NCBI RefSeq assembly: GCF_002434265.1
Contig: NZ_DJJS01000007.1
Coordinates: forward strand, 368,014 to 432,013
DNA: 64,000 bases
Direction of reading: 5' to 3'
Source: Pseudomonas sp. UBA6562
Lineage (GTDB): Bacteria; Pseudomonadota; Gammaproteobacteria; Pseudomonadales; Pseudomonadaceae
Part shown: positions 16,822-25,136 of the stretch, one piece after another
Layout: every line of letters starts with the position of its first letter
How positions within the stretch are numbered: the first letter of the stretch is position 1
The notes under the pieces: generated by a model
The model's database searches: none
What the model saw: the letters and a program-made list of their open reading frames with translations, nothing else
Told to the model about the DNA's origin: nothing
Made by a program: the position numbers and the translations under genes

Positions 16822-18007
16822 CGCGCATGAAGAAACCGGCCACGTACTTGCGGAAGGTCTCCAAACTCTTGAAGTCGGCGTAGCGCTTGAAGGTGTCCAC
16901 CTCCGGCTCAGGGCCGATCGGCTGTTCGAGCAGCGACACCGACAGCACCCGGTCCTGGTCGGACGTCAGCACCAGCTCGTCCATCACCTGGCCGCCGATC
17001 ACCGGCCGGCGCATCTGCACCTTGACCCCCTTGCCGGCCATCCAGTCGATCAGCGACACCAGCGCCTTGAGCGGTTCGCGTTCTTCGTCGCGGTACACCG
17101 GAAACAGGTGCGCGCGCGACAGCACCGGCACGCTGGCGATGTGGATCAGTTCGTAGAACTGGCTGCCTGCCGTGGTCGGCGAGTACAGCGCCAAGGCCAG
17201 CAGCGGCCCGTCGGTACGGCTGCCGCCCCAATACAGGTGATGGCCCTGGAAGTCGAACCCGTCCTCGCTGCGCGCGGTGAAGACCTTGCGCCCCTGGATA
17301 CGCTCGACGCAATCGAGCAGCAGGCCATGGCGGCGGTGGGCGCCGAACACCGTGGCGTCGCGCAGACGGGCCTTGAGCATCATCATGTGCTTCATGTCCA
17401 GGCGCGTTTCCAGGTAGTTGCTGGCCGGAACCCGCGCCAACAGCGGGTAGCGTGCGGCGACGGCGCGCAGGGCGGCGAACTGCGCCGTGAGGTCGTGCTT
17501 GAGGTGGGTGGCGTACAGGTTCAAGCCGCTGGTTTCAATCCAGGTCAGCAGCAGCGAGACCAGCTGTGAACTGTCCTGTGGCGTGCCGACGCGGCCCCGC
17601 GGTGCCGCCGGCGCAGGCGAGGCGGGGGCGGCGAAGTCGCCCAACAGGCGCAGCGGCGTATCGGGCGCCAGCCAGGCCGGGGGCGGCGTGCTGCCGGCAT
17701 TGCCGTCGTGGGTATCGCGCAGGGCCTTGCTGAACGGACAGCCAGGGGCATGTTCGGCGGTGCCGGGGTTGTTCTTCAGAAACAGCGTGCCGGTACTGCC
17801 GTTCAGGCTGACGTTGAGCACCGGCAGCGCATCGGTGCGGCACTCGCACGCCAGCCAGTGGTTGGCGCTGCGCAGCTTCATCAGCCACTGGTTGGCGTGC
17901 AGCAGCTGCGGGCCGACCAGGCTGGCCTCGACGAAACCGGTCAACAGCACGTCTTCGGCGGGAGTGAGGGTGCGCACCAGCGCGGCATTCTTGTCGATGA
18001 TTCGCAT
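16814..18007 (-). CDS. Protein of unknown function with an N-terminal Cys/His motif
   Basis: About 397 residues, not confidently assigned. An N-terminal block holds CECRTDALPVLNV and later EHAPGCPFSK, a C-x-C...H-x-P-x-C-P pattern that looks like a zinc-binding or iron-sulfur site and recalls DUF1173-type proteins (weak, from memory). The middle has a Pro/Ala-rich linker (PAAPRGRVGTPQD region) and the C-terminal half is a compact domain with DMKHMMMLKARL and YWGGSRTDGP. No signal peptide or membrane helix. Start 18007 is chosen over a longer frame because residues before it look unrelated. It shares the strand with the GapN-like gene 85 bases upstream and may be cotranscribed with it. Confidence 0.7.
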   Translation of the reverse strand: MRIIDKNAALVRTLTPAEDVLLTGFVEASLVGPQLLHANQWLMKLRSANHWLACECRTDALPVLNVSLNGSTGTLFLKNNPGTAEHAPGCPFSKALRDTHDGNAGSTPPPAWLAPDTPLRLLGDFAAPASPAPAAPRGRVGTPQDSSQLVSLLLTWIETSGLNLYATHLKHDLTAQFAALRAVAARYPLLARVPASNYLETRLDMKHMMMLKARLRDATVFGAHRRHGLLLDCVERIQGRKVFTARSEDGFDFQGHHLYWGGSRTDGPLLALALYSPTTAGSQFYELIHIASVPVLSRAHLFPVYRDEEREPLKALVSLIDWMAGKGVKVQMRRPVIGGQVMDELVLTSDQDRVLSVSLLEQPIGPEPEVDTFKRYADFKSLETFRKYVAGFFMRER

Positions 18008-18092
18008 GTCGGATTCCAGGCAACGTGCCATCAGCTTCGGCCAAAGCCGCCGGGCTTTCAAGCCGGCGGCGGGTGGCACTGCCCGAACGGGG

Positions 18093-19712
18093 TCAGAACA
18101 GGTAGTCGGTGGTCAGGAAACGCGAAGTGCGCTGCTTGAGGATGTCGCCGATCAGCGCCTTGTTGGCAGGTTGCAAGCGGGTCGCCACCAGGGTGCGAAT
18201 GGAAAACACGCGCAGGGCGTCGTGTACCGACAAGGTGCCTTCGGCGCTGTTCTTGCGCCCGTTGAAGGGGTAGGTGTCGGGGCCGCGCTGGCATTGGGTG
18301 TTGAGGTTGATGCGCCCGACCTGGTTGGCGAAGGTGTCGATCAGTCGGCCAATGGTGACCGGGTCGTTGCCGAACAGGCTCAACTGCTGGCCGTAGTCCG
18401 AATCGAGCACGTAGTCGACCACCGTGTCGAGGTCGCGGAAGGGCACTACGGGCACCAGCGGGCCGAACTGCTCCTCGTGGTACACGCGCATGGCCGGGCT
18501 GACCGGGTAGAGCAGCGCCGGGTAGAAGAACGCGCCACGGCTCGCTCCGCCTCCGGGGTTCAGCACGCGCGCGCCGTGTTCGCAGGCATCGGCCACCAAG
18601 CCTTGCAGGTAGTCGATCTTGCCGGGTTCGGGCAATGGCGTGAGGGCCACGCCTGGCCTCCAGGGCATGCCCGGCGCGAGCGCGGCGAGCTTGCGCTGGA
18701 AACGCTCCAGAAACGCATCGACCACGTCTTCGTGCACGAACAGGATCTTCAGCGCCGTGCAGCGCTGGCCATTGAACGACAGGGCGCCGGTGAGGGCTTC
18801 GTCGACCGCGTTGTCCAGGTCCACCTGGGGCAGGACGATGCCAGGATTCTTGGCGTCCAGGCCCAGTGCGGCGCGCAGGCGATGCGGGCGCGGATGGAGT
18901 TTTTTCAGCGCGGCCGCCGCCTTGTGCGTGCCGATGAAAGCGAACACGTCGATCTTGCCGCTGGCCATCAAGGCGCTGACGGTGTCGTGGCCGCGGCCGT
19001 AGATGACGTTGATCACCCCGGGCGGGAAGCTGTCGCGGAAGGCTTCGAGCAGCGGCCGGATCAGCAGAACGCCGAACTTGGCCGGTTTGAAGACCACGGT
19101 GTTGCCCATGATCAGCGCGGGAATCAGCGTGGTGAAGGTTTCGTTGAGCGGGTAGTTGTACGGCCCCATGCACAGCGCCACGCCCAGCGGCGCGCGGCGG
19201 ATCTGGCCGAGCGTGCCCTGCTCGAGCTCGAAGCGGCTGGAGCGGCGGTCCAGCGCCTTGAGCGCGTCGATGGTGTCGGTGATGTAGTCGCAGGTGCGGT
19301 CGAATTCCTTTTCGGCATCCTTCAAGTGCTTGCCGATCTCCCACATCAGCAGCTTGACCACCGCTGCGCGCTGTTCGCGCATGAGTCCGAGGAATCGCTC
19401 GACGTGCGCGATGCGTTCGCCCACGCGCATCGTCGGCCAGGCGCCGCGGCCCTTGTCGTAAGCCTGCACGGCAGCGTCCAGTGCGGTGAGGGCGGTCTCG
19501 GCGTCGAGCAGGGGCGCGCTGCCCAAAACCACTTGGCGCTCGCCGTCTGGGTGTTTCAGCCAGACCGGGCTGCGCACCGTGGCGAGCGGCCCGTCCCAGT
19601 GCCGCAGCTCGCCGGCGACCAGGTAGTCGCGCTGTTCCAGCGGCTCGCCCAGGCGCCATTGTTCGGGGATGTCTTGGGGGGTGGGGTAGAGCGTATCGAG
19701 CAGATGGTCCAT
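18093..19712 (-). CDS. NADP-dependent glyceraldehyde-3-phosphate dehydrogenase-like aldehyde dehydrogenase
   Basis: 539 residues of the aldehyde dehydrogenase superfamily. The oxyanion Asn is N186 in GPYNYPLNE, the cofactor region VVFKPAK follows, and the catalytic Cys is C318 in FNGQRCTALK. EEQFGPLVPVVPF is the C-terminal motif. The overall look is the GapN-type non-phosphorylating glyceraldehyde-3-phosphate dehydrogenase branch, which would make 3-phosphoglycerate and NADPH. The usual ELGGK motif with the general-base Glu is replaced by LGLDAKN at 283-289, so the base may be supplied differently. GAGGTG before the ATG supports the start. Divergent from the GGDEF-EAL gene. Confidence 0.87.
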   Translation of the reverse strand: MDHLLDTLYPTPQDIPEQWRLGEPLEQRDYLVAGELRHWDGPLATVRSPVWLKHPDGERQVVLGSAPLLDAETALTALDAAVQAYDKGRGAWPTMRVGERIAHVERFLGLMREQRAAVVKLLMWEIGKHLKDAEKEFDRTCDYITDTIDALKALDRRSSRFELEQGTLGQIRRAPLGVALCMGPYNYPLNETFTTLIPALIMGNTVVFKPAKFGVLLIRPLLEAFRDSFPPGVINVIYGRGHDTVSALMASGKIDVFAFIGTHKAAAALKKLHPRPHRLRAALGLDAKNPGIVLPQVDLDNAVDEALTGALSFNGQRCTALKILFVHEDVVDAFLERFQRKLAALAPGMPWRPGVALTPLPEPGKIDYLQGLVADACEHGARVLNPGGGASRGAFFYPALLYPVSPAMRVYHEEQFGPLVPVVPFRDLDTVVDYVLDSDYGQQLSLFGNDPVTIGRLIDTFANQVGRINLNTQCQRGPDTYPFNGRKNSAEGTLSVHDALRVFSIRTLVATRLQPANKALIGDILKQRTSRFLTTDYLF

Positions 19713-19847
19713 CGGTCAGGCACCTCGCAGTCAGCTACCGTGTAACGATTCAGCTGGAGCATGGCCCCAGCTTGGAAAAAACACCAGTGTGGCTCAACAT
19801 TCGCGTTCCGCTGCCGATACATAGGCAATCGAGTGATCAGCAGGCCT

Positions 19848-22088
19848 ATGAGCACCCCGACCCCAACGCCGCCCATCGACATTCCCGTGCCCGGTGCCCG
19901 CAGCCGTCTGCAACGCTTGTTGCCGTTGGCCTTCGCCGTGGCCGGGCTGGGCTTGTCGTTGCTGCTCGGGCATCTGGACACCCAGCGTGACCAGAGCGAG
20001 CGCCTGGCCATGCTCAACGCGCGGCTTTCGGCTCTAGGTGCTGGTCTACAGGCGCAACTGCGCGCCACCTTCGGCGAAACCGAGGGGCTGGCGCAACTGA
20101 TCATCGCCGACGGCCAGATCAGCACGGCGCACTTCCAAAGCATGGCCCGCGAGGCGCTGCGGGTATCGCCCTACATGCGCAGCATCACCCTGGCGCCGGA
20201 CGATGTGATCACCGAGGTCTACCCGCTTGGCGAAAACCAGGCGGTGATCGGCCTCGATTATCGTCTGCTGCCCGACCAATACCCGTTGGTGCAGCTGGCC
20301 CGCGACCGTCGCGAAGCGGTGCTGGCCGGCCCCGTCGCGCTGCGCGAAGGCGGTACGGCGCTGATCTATCGGCGCCCCGTGTTCCTGCATGGCAACCGCG
20401 GCGTGAAATTCTATTGGGGCAGTGTCTCGGTGCTGGCGGACATCGATCGTCTGCTGCGCGCAGCAGGGTTGAGCACCTATCAGGATTTCGAGTTGGCCAT
20501 TCGTGGCGCCGATGCGCGCGGTGCCCAAGGCGGGATGATCTGGGGCGCTGCCGAGGGCTTCGAGGCGCCCGAGGCCAGCTTGCTTCTGGAGGTGCCGGGC
20601 GGTACTTGGCAGATGGTGGCCGCGCCTCTGGGGGGCTGGCCGCGGCCCAACCCGTTGCGCTCGCCGCTGTTTCTCCTGGCGATGGGCTGCACCTTGCTGT
20701 TCAGCCTGTTCGTGGCGCAGTTGACCCGTGGCCAGCGACTCCTGGCCGAACGCAACCTGGCCCTGGACGAGTCCCGGGCCAAGTTGGAACGCCTGGCGCA
20801 TTTCGACGTGATCACCGGCTCGCCCAACCGCGTGCTGTTCCAGCAGCGCTTGGCGACGGCGCTCAAGCGGGGGCAGGGTCTGGCGGTACTGATGCTGGAC
20901 ATCGACGGCTTCAAGCAGGTCAACGACAGCTTGGGCCACGCCATGGGCGACTTGCTGTTGGCGCAGGCCGCGCAGCGCTTCATGCAGGCCCTGGCCGCCG
21001 AAGACGCGCTGTGCCGCCTGGGCGGCGACGAGTTCGCGTTCATGCTGCGCGGCAACCACGACCCGGTCGTGGCACGTGTCGAGGCCTTGCTCGCAGGGTT
21101 GCAACGGCCGTTCGATCTGCACGGCACCGCCACGCTGATCACCGGCAGCATAGGCCTGGCCTGGTACCCGCAGCACGGAACGGAAGTCGACAGCCTGCTG
21201 CGCCACGCCGACACCGCGATGTATGCGGCCAAGGAAGCCGGACGCAACGGTTGGCGCACCTATCACGCCGACATGACCGCACGCCTGCAGGCGCGCCTGG
21301 AGCTGGAGCGCAATCTGCGCCGGGCCGTGCAGGACGACGAGTTCGAGTTGTGGTACCAGCCCAAGCTGGCCTTCGATGGGCGCCTGACCGGTGTCGAGGC
21401 GCTGTTGCGCTGGCGCGATCCGGAGCGGGGTTTGATTTCACCCGGGGAGTTCATCCCGCTGGCCGAACGCACCGGCTTGATCATTCCCATGGGCGAGCAG
21501 GTGCTGGCCCTGGCCTGCGCGCAACTGGCGCAATGGCGCGACGCCGGGTGCCTGCCCGGCACCTTGGCGATCAACGTCGCGGCCTTGCAGATCGAGCGCA
21601 GCGACTACGTCGCCAGCCTGCGCAATGCCCTGGATCGGCATGGCCTGGCTGCCAGCCTGTTGGAGGTCGAGATCACCGAGAGCGTGTTGATGGAAAGCCA
21701 GCAGCAGGCGTTCGCCGTGCTCGAGCGCTTGCAGGCCTTGGGCGTGACCACCGCGGTGGATGATTTCGGCACCGGCTATTCGTCGCTGGCCTACCTGCGT
21801 GCCTTGCCCATCGACCACCTGAAGATCGATCGCGCGTTCGTCAAGGACCTGCCGGACGATGCAGACGCGGTGGCGATCGCGCGGGCCATCATCGACCTGG
21901 GTCATGCCCTGGGCTTTCGCATCACCGCCGAGGGCATCGAAACGCCTGGGCAATACGCATTCCTGCGCGAAGCCGGGTGCGACGAGGGGCAGGGCTACCT
22001 GTTGGGTCGGCCAATGCCGGCGGCCGATCTCCAGCGTTGGATCGGCGAGCACCGTGCGCAGCAGGCGTTGCTGGACGTGGCCGACTGA
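19848..22088 (+). CDS. Membrane GGDEF-EAL protein (c-di-GMP turnover) with CHASE-like sensor
   Basis: 746 residues. A helix at about 20-40 and a second at about 285-305 bracket a periplasmic CHASE-like domain (RVSPYMRSITLAPDDVI, PVFLHGNRG). Inside the cell come a GGDEF domain with intact RLGGDEFAF (about 390) and an EAL domain with intact VEALLRW (about 515), DDFGTGYSSL and TAEGIET. Both catalytic motifs are complete, so it could make or degrade c-di-GMP; such dual proteins usually have one dominant activity. The start at 19848 gives a normal N terminus; AGCAGG lies just upstream. Expected to link an external signal to biofilm or motility, which is relevant beside a lipopeptide producer locus, though no direct link is visible. 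Confidence 0.93.
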   Translation: MSTPTPTPPIDIPVPGARSRLQRLLPLAFAVAGLGLSLLLGHLDTQRDQSERLAMLNARLSALGAGLQAQLRATFGETEGLAQLIIADGQISTAHFQSMAREALRVSPYMRSITLAPDDVITEVYPLGENQAVIGLDYRLLPDQYPLVQLARDRREAVLAGPVALREGGTALIYRRPVFLHGNRGVKFYWGSVSVLADIDRLLRAAGLSTYQDFELAIRGADARGAQGGMIWGAAEGFEAPEASLLLEVPGGTWQMVAAPLGGWPRPNPLRSPLFLLAMGCTLLFSLFVAQLTRGQRLLAERNLALDESRAKLERLAHFDVITGSPNRVLFQQRLATALKRGQGLAVLMLDIDGFKQVNDSLGHAMGDLLLAQAAQRFMQALAAEDALCRLGGDEFAFMLRGNHDPVVARVEALLAGLQRPFDLHGTATLITGSIGLAWYPQHGTEVDSLLRHADTAMYAAKEAGRNGWRTYHADMTARLQARLELERNLRRAVQDDEFELWYQPKLAFDGRLTGVEALLRWRDPERGLISPGEFIPLAERTGLIIPMGEQVLALACAQLAQWRDAGCLPGTLAINVAALQIERSDYVASLRNALDRHGLAASLLEVEITESVLMESQQQAFAVLERLQALGVTTAVDDFGTGYSSLAYLRALPIDHLKIDRAFVKDLPDDADAVAIARAIIDLGHALGFRITAEGIETPGQYAFLREAGCDEGQGYLLGRPMPAADLQRWIGEHRAQQALLDVAD

Positions 22089-22090
22089 AC

Positions 22091-23101
22091 CTATTCCCCC
22101 AGGCGCTGCTCGCGCGAAGGCGGATAGCCGAAATAGGCCGCGTAGCACTTGCTGAAGTGCGACACCGAAACGAACCCGCACGCCACCGCCACTTCCATCA
22201 CCGACAGGTCCGAGTACTGCAGCAGGCGCCGGCTCTTGGTAATGCGCAGTTCCATGTAATAGCGCCGCGGCGAAGTGCCCAGCTGGGCCTGGAACAGCCG
22301 GTCGATCTGCCGCCGCGAGCGGCCGCTGTAGGCCGCCAGTTGGTCGAGGCTGAGGGTTTCTTCGAGGTTGTTCTCCATCAGCTCGACGATGGTGCGCAGG
22401 TGCAGGCTCATGGACTTCTTCGCCCCCGGCCCGACCTGCCGGTAGCGCGCGCCGGAGAACGACAGGATTTCTTCCACGCCTTCGGCCAGGGCATCGCCGT
22501 GCAGGCGCCGGACCAGGCCCAGCATCAATTCCATCGCGCCGTTGGGGCTGGCGGCCGTGAGCCGGTCGCGGTCGAGGGTGAAGCTGGCCGGGGTGATGCG
22601 GGTCTGTGGGCTGCGCTCGGCGAGACTCGCGCGTTGCTCGGGATGGATGCTACAGCCGTAGTCGGCCAGCACACCGGCGCGGCCGAGGAACCAGGCGCCG
22701 CTCCACAGCCCGCCCAGGGCCATGCCGTGCTGGGCGCAATCGTCCAGCAGCCGGTCGAGTTCCGGATACTTCAAAGGCGTGCGCAGACCGCCGCACACCA
22801 GCAGCAGGTCGTGCCCATCCAGCGCGCGAGGCTGTAGCGGGGTGGCGATCAGTTCCAGACCGAGATCGCTGAGCACCCGGTCGCCGGCCATCGACAGCGG
22901 CGTGAAACTGAAGCTGTCGGCGCGCAGTAGGTTGGCGGTGACCAGCACGTCCATGGCCACCGTGAAACTGGCCATGGAAAAGTGCTCGAGCAGCACGAAA
23001 TCGACACGATAGGGCGCCTGCGCATCGGCCACGCCGGGCTTGAGCCGCAGCATGTTGCTGGTGCTGGCCTTCTTGCTGAACTGACGGGGGATGGTAGCCA
23101 C
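22091..23101 (-). CDS. GlxA-type AraC-family transcriptional regulator
   Basis: 336 residues: an N-terminal DJ-1/PfpI-like (class I amidotransferase-like) domain (about 30-200; LLVCGGLRTPL, GLWSGAWFLGRAG) and a C-terminal AraC helix-turn-helix pair (about 230-330; LDQLAAYSGRSRRQIDRLF, ACGFVSVSHFSKCYAAYFG). This is the GbdR/CdhR/ArgR kind of regulator that senses amines, betaines or arginine. The amidotransferase Cys is replaced in GLWSGAW, as is normal for these regulators. A GTG at 23101 is preferred because GCGGAG precedes it at good spacing; GTG at 23119 is possible. It converges with the GGDEF-EAL gene, two bases apart. Target genes are not obvious in the window. Confidence 0.88.
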   Translation of the reverse strand: MATIPRQFSKKASTSNMLRLKPGVADAQAPYRVDFVLLEHFSMASFTVAMDVLVTANLLRADSFSFTPLSMAGDRVLSDLGLELIATPLQPRALDGHDLLLVCGGLRTPLKYPELDRLLDDCAQHGMALGGLWSGAWFLGRAGVLADYGCSIHPEQRASLAERSPQTRITPASFTLDRDRLTAASPNGAMELMLGLVRRLHGDALAEGVEEILSFSGARYRQVGPGAKKSMSLHLRTIVELMENNLEETLSLDQLAAYSGRSRRQIDRLFQAQLGTSPRRYYMELRITKSRRLLQYSDLSVMEVAVACGFVSVSHFSKCYAAYFGYPPSREQRLGE

Positions 23102-23468
23102 TCTGGACTCCGCTGGCACGTGACGGCGCTGAGTGTGCGATGGGCGTCAGGGAAAGACAACATCGGCGAATGGCATGGCGCTGGCAGCTATGTGAGGGGC
23201 GCCGGGGTGGGTGCGAAGGGCGTGCGATGTGCGGTATCCAAACAGCCAACGACGCTGCGGATGAACCGGTCAGTGGGTCCGCAGGGTCGCGCAATGCATG
23301 ACGATGGTCGGCCATAGGGCCCGCTAGCGAACGTTCTTCCGCTCCGACGGCCGCAGACGCGACAAAAGCGTGCCTGCGCGCGGCAATGACCCTACGGGCT
23401 GTAATTGAAATGGAACCCTTGGCGTTTCCTGTGACCGAACGTACTACTCGCTCATTGGGAGAACGTAT
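23102..23468. other. Intergenic region without a gene
   Basis: About 370 bases between the divergent GlxA-type regulator and the small membrane protein. No open frame with a ribosome-binding site was found. It must hold both promoters; no clear element was recognised. Confidence 0.5.
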
Positions 23469-23681
23469 ATGGAAATCGGAACGATCTGGATCATCATCGC
23501 GGCAGTGATCATCCTGCTGGACATCTGGGCCATCTGGCACATCATCGGCAGCGAACGCCGCGCCGAGCGCAAGATGCTGTGGATCGTGTTCGTGGTCTGG
23601 GCGCCGATTCTGGGCCTGCTCTGCTGGCTGGTGAAAGGCCCGCGCGCCGTCAAGGGCCGTGACGTGCTGGAAGAGAAGTGA
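23469..23681 (+). CDS. Small two-helix membrane protein (PLDc_N-like)
   Basis: 70 residues with two membrane helices (IWIIIAAVIILLDIWAIWHI and WIVFVVWAPILGLLCWLV) separated by a short charged loop with RRAERK. This is the PLDc_N topology (the N-terminal membrane module of cardiolipin synthases), here as a free-standing protein. TTGGGAGAACGTAT precedes the ATG. Followed by a probable terminator, so it is likely monocistronic. Function unknown. Confidence 0.85.
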   Translation: MEIGTIWIIIAAVIILLDIWAIWHIIGSERRAERKMLWIVFVVWAPILGLLCWLVKGPRAVKGRDVLEEK

Positions 23682-23739
23682 GTTGATAAACCTGCGTTTT
23701 TCCCCGCATTAAGGGCGCTTTCAAACGGCCCATATCTGA

Positions 23740-23784
23740 GGGCCGCTCTCATGCCCGGGCCCGTTCCCGGCAGAGAAGCGGCCC
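23740..23784 (+). terminator. Probable terminator
   Basis: GGGCCGCTCTC at 23740-23750 pairs with GAGAAGCGGCCC at 23773-23784 (one bulged A), with a GC-rich inner hairpin, followed by TTGTT. Lies between the PLDc_N-like gene and the convergent glycosyltransferase. Confidence 0.5.
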
Positions 23785-23856
23785 TTGTTGCGTAAGCTGT
23801 CGGTATGGCGCGACGAAGGGCCACGCACACACCCCTACGATATCTTTACCTGCTCC

Positions 23857-24540
23857 TCAATGAGCCGCCGCTGGTTCGGCCTGATCTGACGTGTCCAGAT
23901 TCACCAGATAATCGCCAAAGCCCTCACGCGCGCGCGCGTCGCCGCGGCTGCTGGTGGCGACACTGTGGCGTGCGGTCCAGACGATCTGCGCGCCGCTAGC
24001 CTGTAGCGCCTGCACCAAATGCACGTCTTCATGGGCAGCCAGCGGTTGAAAACCGCCCACGCGTTCATAGGCCCGTGCGCACACGCCAAGGTTTGCGCCA
24101 TGGATGTGCCGATGGCCCTCGCGTGCCTCGTAGCGGCTGCGGTACAGCGCACGCAACGAGGCGGTTTGCCAGGGCTGCCAGCGCTCGATGTGCACGGTGC
24201 CGCAGACCGCATCGGCAGCGCATTGCATCTGCCAGCTGAGCCAATGGGCCGGCACTCTACTGTCGGCATCGGTGCAGGCCAGCCAGCGTGCGCCGCGCTC
24301 GAGCATGTGCCGGGCACCGGCTTGGCGGGCGATGCCGACATTGCCGGCATTCACGCTCAGAGTCGCCACGCCGAAGCGCTTGGCGACCGCTGCGGTGCCG
24401 TCCTGGCAGCGGTCGAGCACCACCAGGATTTCCACTTGGTGGCCCAAGGTCTGCGCCTGCGCGGCCGCAGCCTGCACGGCGCGCAGGCAGTGGCCCAAAC
24501 GCCGTGCTTCATTATGTGCGGGAATCACCACGGCAATCAT
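23857..24540 (-). CDS. Family 2 glycosyltransferase
   Basis: 227 residues of the GT-A fold. It begins with the typical VVIPAHNEARRLG strand-loop, ILVVLDRCQDGT provides the nucleotide-binding Asp, and CTDADSRVP contains the DxD-type metal site. HGANLGVCARAYERVGGF and AHEDVHLVQAL follow the acceptor-site pattern of GT2 enzymes. No membrane helix. The ATG at 24540 overlaps the stop of the upstream methyltransferase by four bases (ATGA), and GAGGAGA precedes it. As last gene of a coupled operon with a methyltransferase and an acyl-CoA dehydrogenase-like enzyme, it probably transfers a sugar in a small unrecognised biosynthetic pathway. Donor and acceptor unknown. Confidence 0.88.
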   Translation of the reverse strand: MIAVVIPAHNEARRLGHCLRAVQAAAAQAQTLGHQVEILVVLDRCQDGTAAVAKRFGVATLSVNAGNVGIARQAGARHMLERGARWLACTDADSRVPAHWLSWQMQCAADAVCGTVHIERWQPWQTASLRALYRSRYEAREGHRHIHGANLGVCARAYERVGGFQPLAAHEDVHLVQALQASGAQIVWTARHSVATSSRGDARAREGFGDYLVNLDTSDQAEPAAAH

Positions 24541-25136
24541 GGGCAGGTCTCCTCGAGGTCGACTGCGCGCGGTTGGCGAGCCCAATAGGCCAGTTGAAAG
24601 TCGACTTCCTCGTGCAGCACCACTGGGTGCAAACCCAGATGCTCGGTCAGGGCGGCCTGTACCTGTGGCCCGTCCTGTGGGCAGCCTTCGATGGGGTGGC
24701 GGTAGTGGCAGGCGAGCAGTCCGCCGTCGTCTGTCAAGCTGGCGCGGGACCGGTCGATCACCTGTAGCCAATCCTGCGCCGACAGGTAATAGCCCACTTC
24801 GCTGAGCACGATCAGGTCGAAGCGCTGCTCCGGCCAGTCTTGGGGCATCCGTGCCTGTTGCACGCTGACGTGTTGGAAACCGCTCAGGCGCGTGCGCGCC
24901 AGGGCGACGGCCGTAGGGTCGAGGTCTTGGCAAACGAGTCGTTCGCAGCGCTCGGCCAGCAACGCGCTCAGTTCGCCGTTGGCGCAGGCCGGCTCGAAGA
25001 TGCGGGCGTAGTGCTGGCGTGGCAGGCAGGCCAGCATCAGGTCGCGCTTGCGCCGTTCGTACCAGCGAGTACGGAAGGCCCAGGGATCGTCGTTGTCGGT
25101 GTACAGGCTGGCGAAGTAATCGGCATCGACGCTCAT
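24537..25136 (-). CDS. SAM-dependent methyltransferase (NodS-like)
   Basis: 199 residues of class I methyltransferase fold. The SAM-binding motif is IFEPACANGELSA (glycines partly replaced), followed by CQDLDPTAVALAR as the acidic motif II and RFDLIVLSEVGYYL as motif IV. The N-terminal DYFASLYTDNDDPWAFRTRWYERRK is the pattern of NodS-like N-methyltransferases. Overlaps the genes on both sides by four bases (ATGA), so the three are translationally coupled. Acceptor unknown. Confidence 0.88.
   Translation of the reverse strand: MSVDADYFASLYTDNDDPWAFRTRWYERRKRDLMLACLPRQHYARIFEPACANGELSALLAERCERLVCQDLDPTAVALARTRLSGFQHVSVQQARMPQDWPEQRFDLIVLSEVGYYLSAQDWLQVIDRSRASLTDDGGLLACHYRHPIEGCPQDGPQVQAALTEHLGLHPVVLHEEVDFQLAYWARQPRAVDLEETCP

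Noticed and set aside
17487..19745. 752-codon plus-strand frame
   Set aside because: Antisense to the GapN-like gene and its neighbour; product has no family features while the minus strand has intact catalytic motifs.
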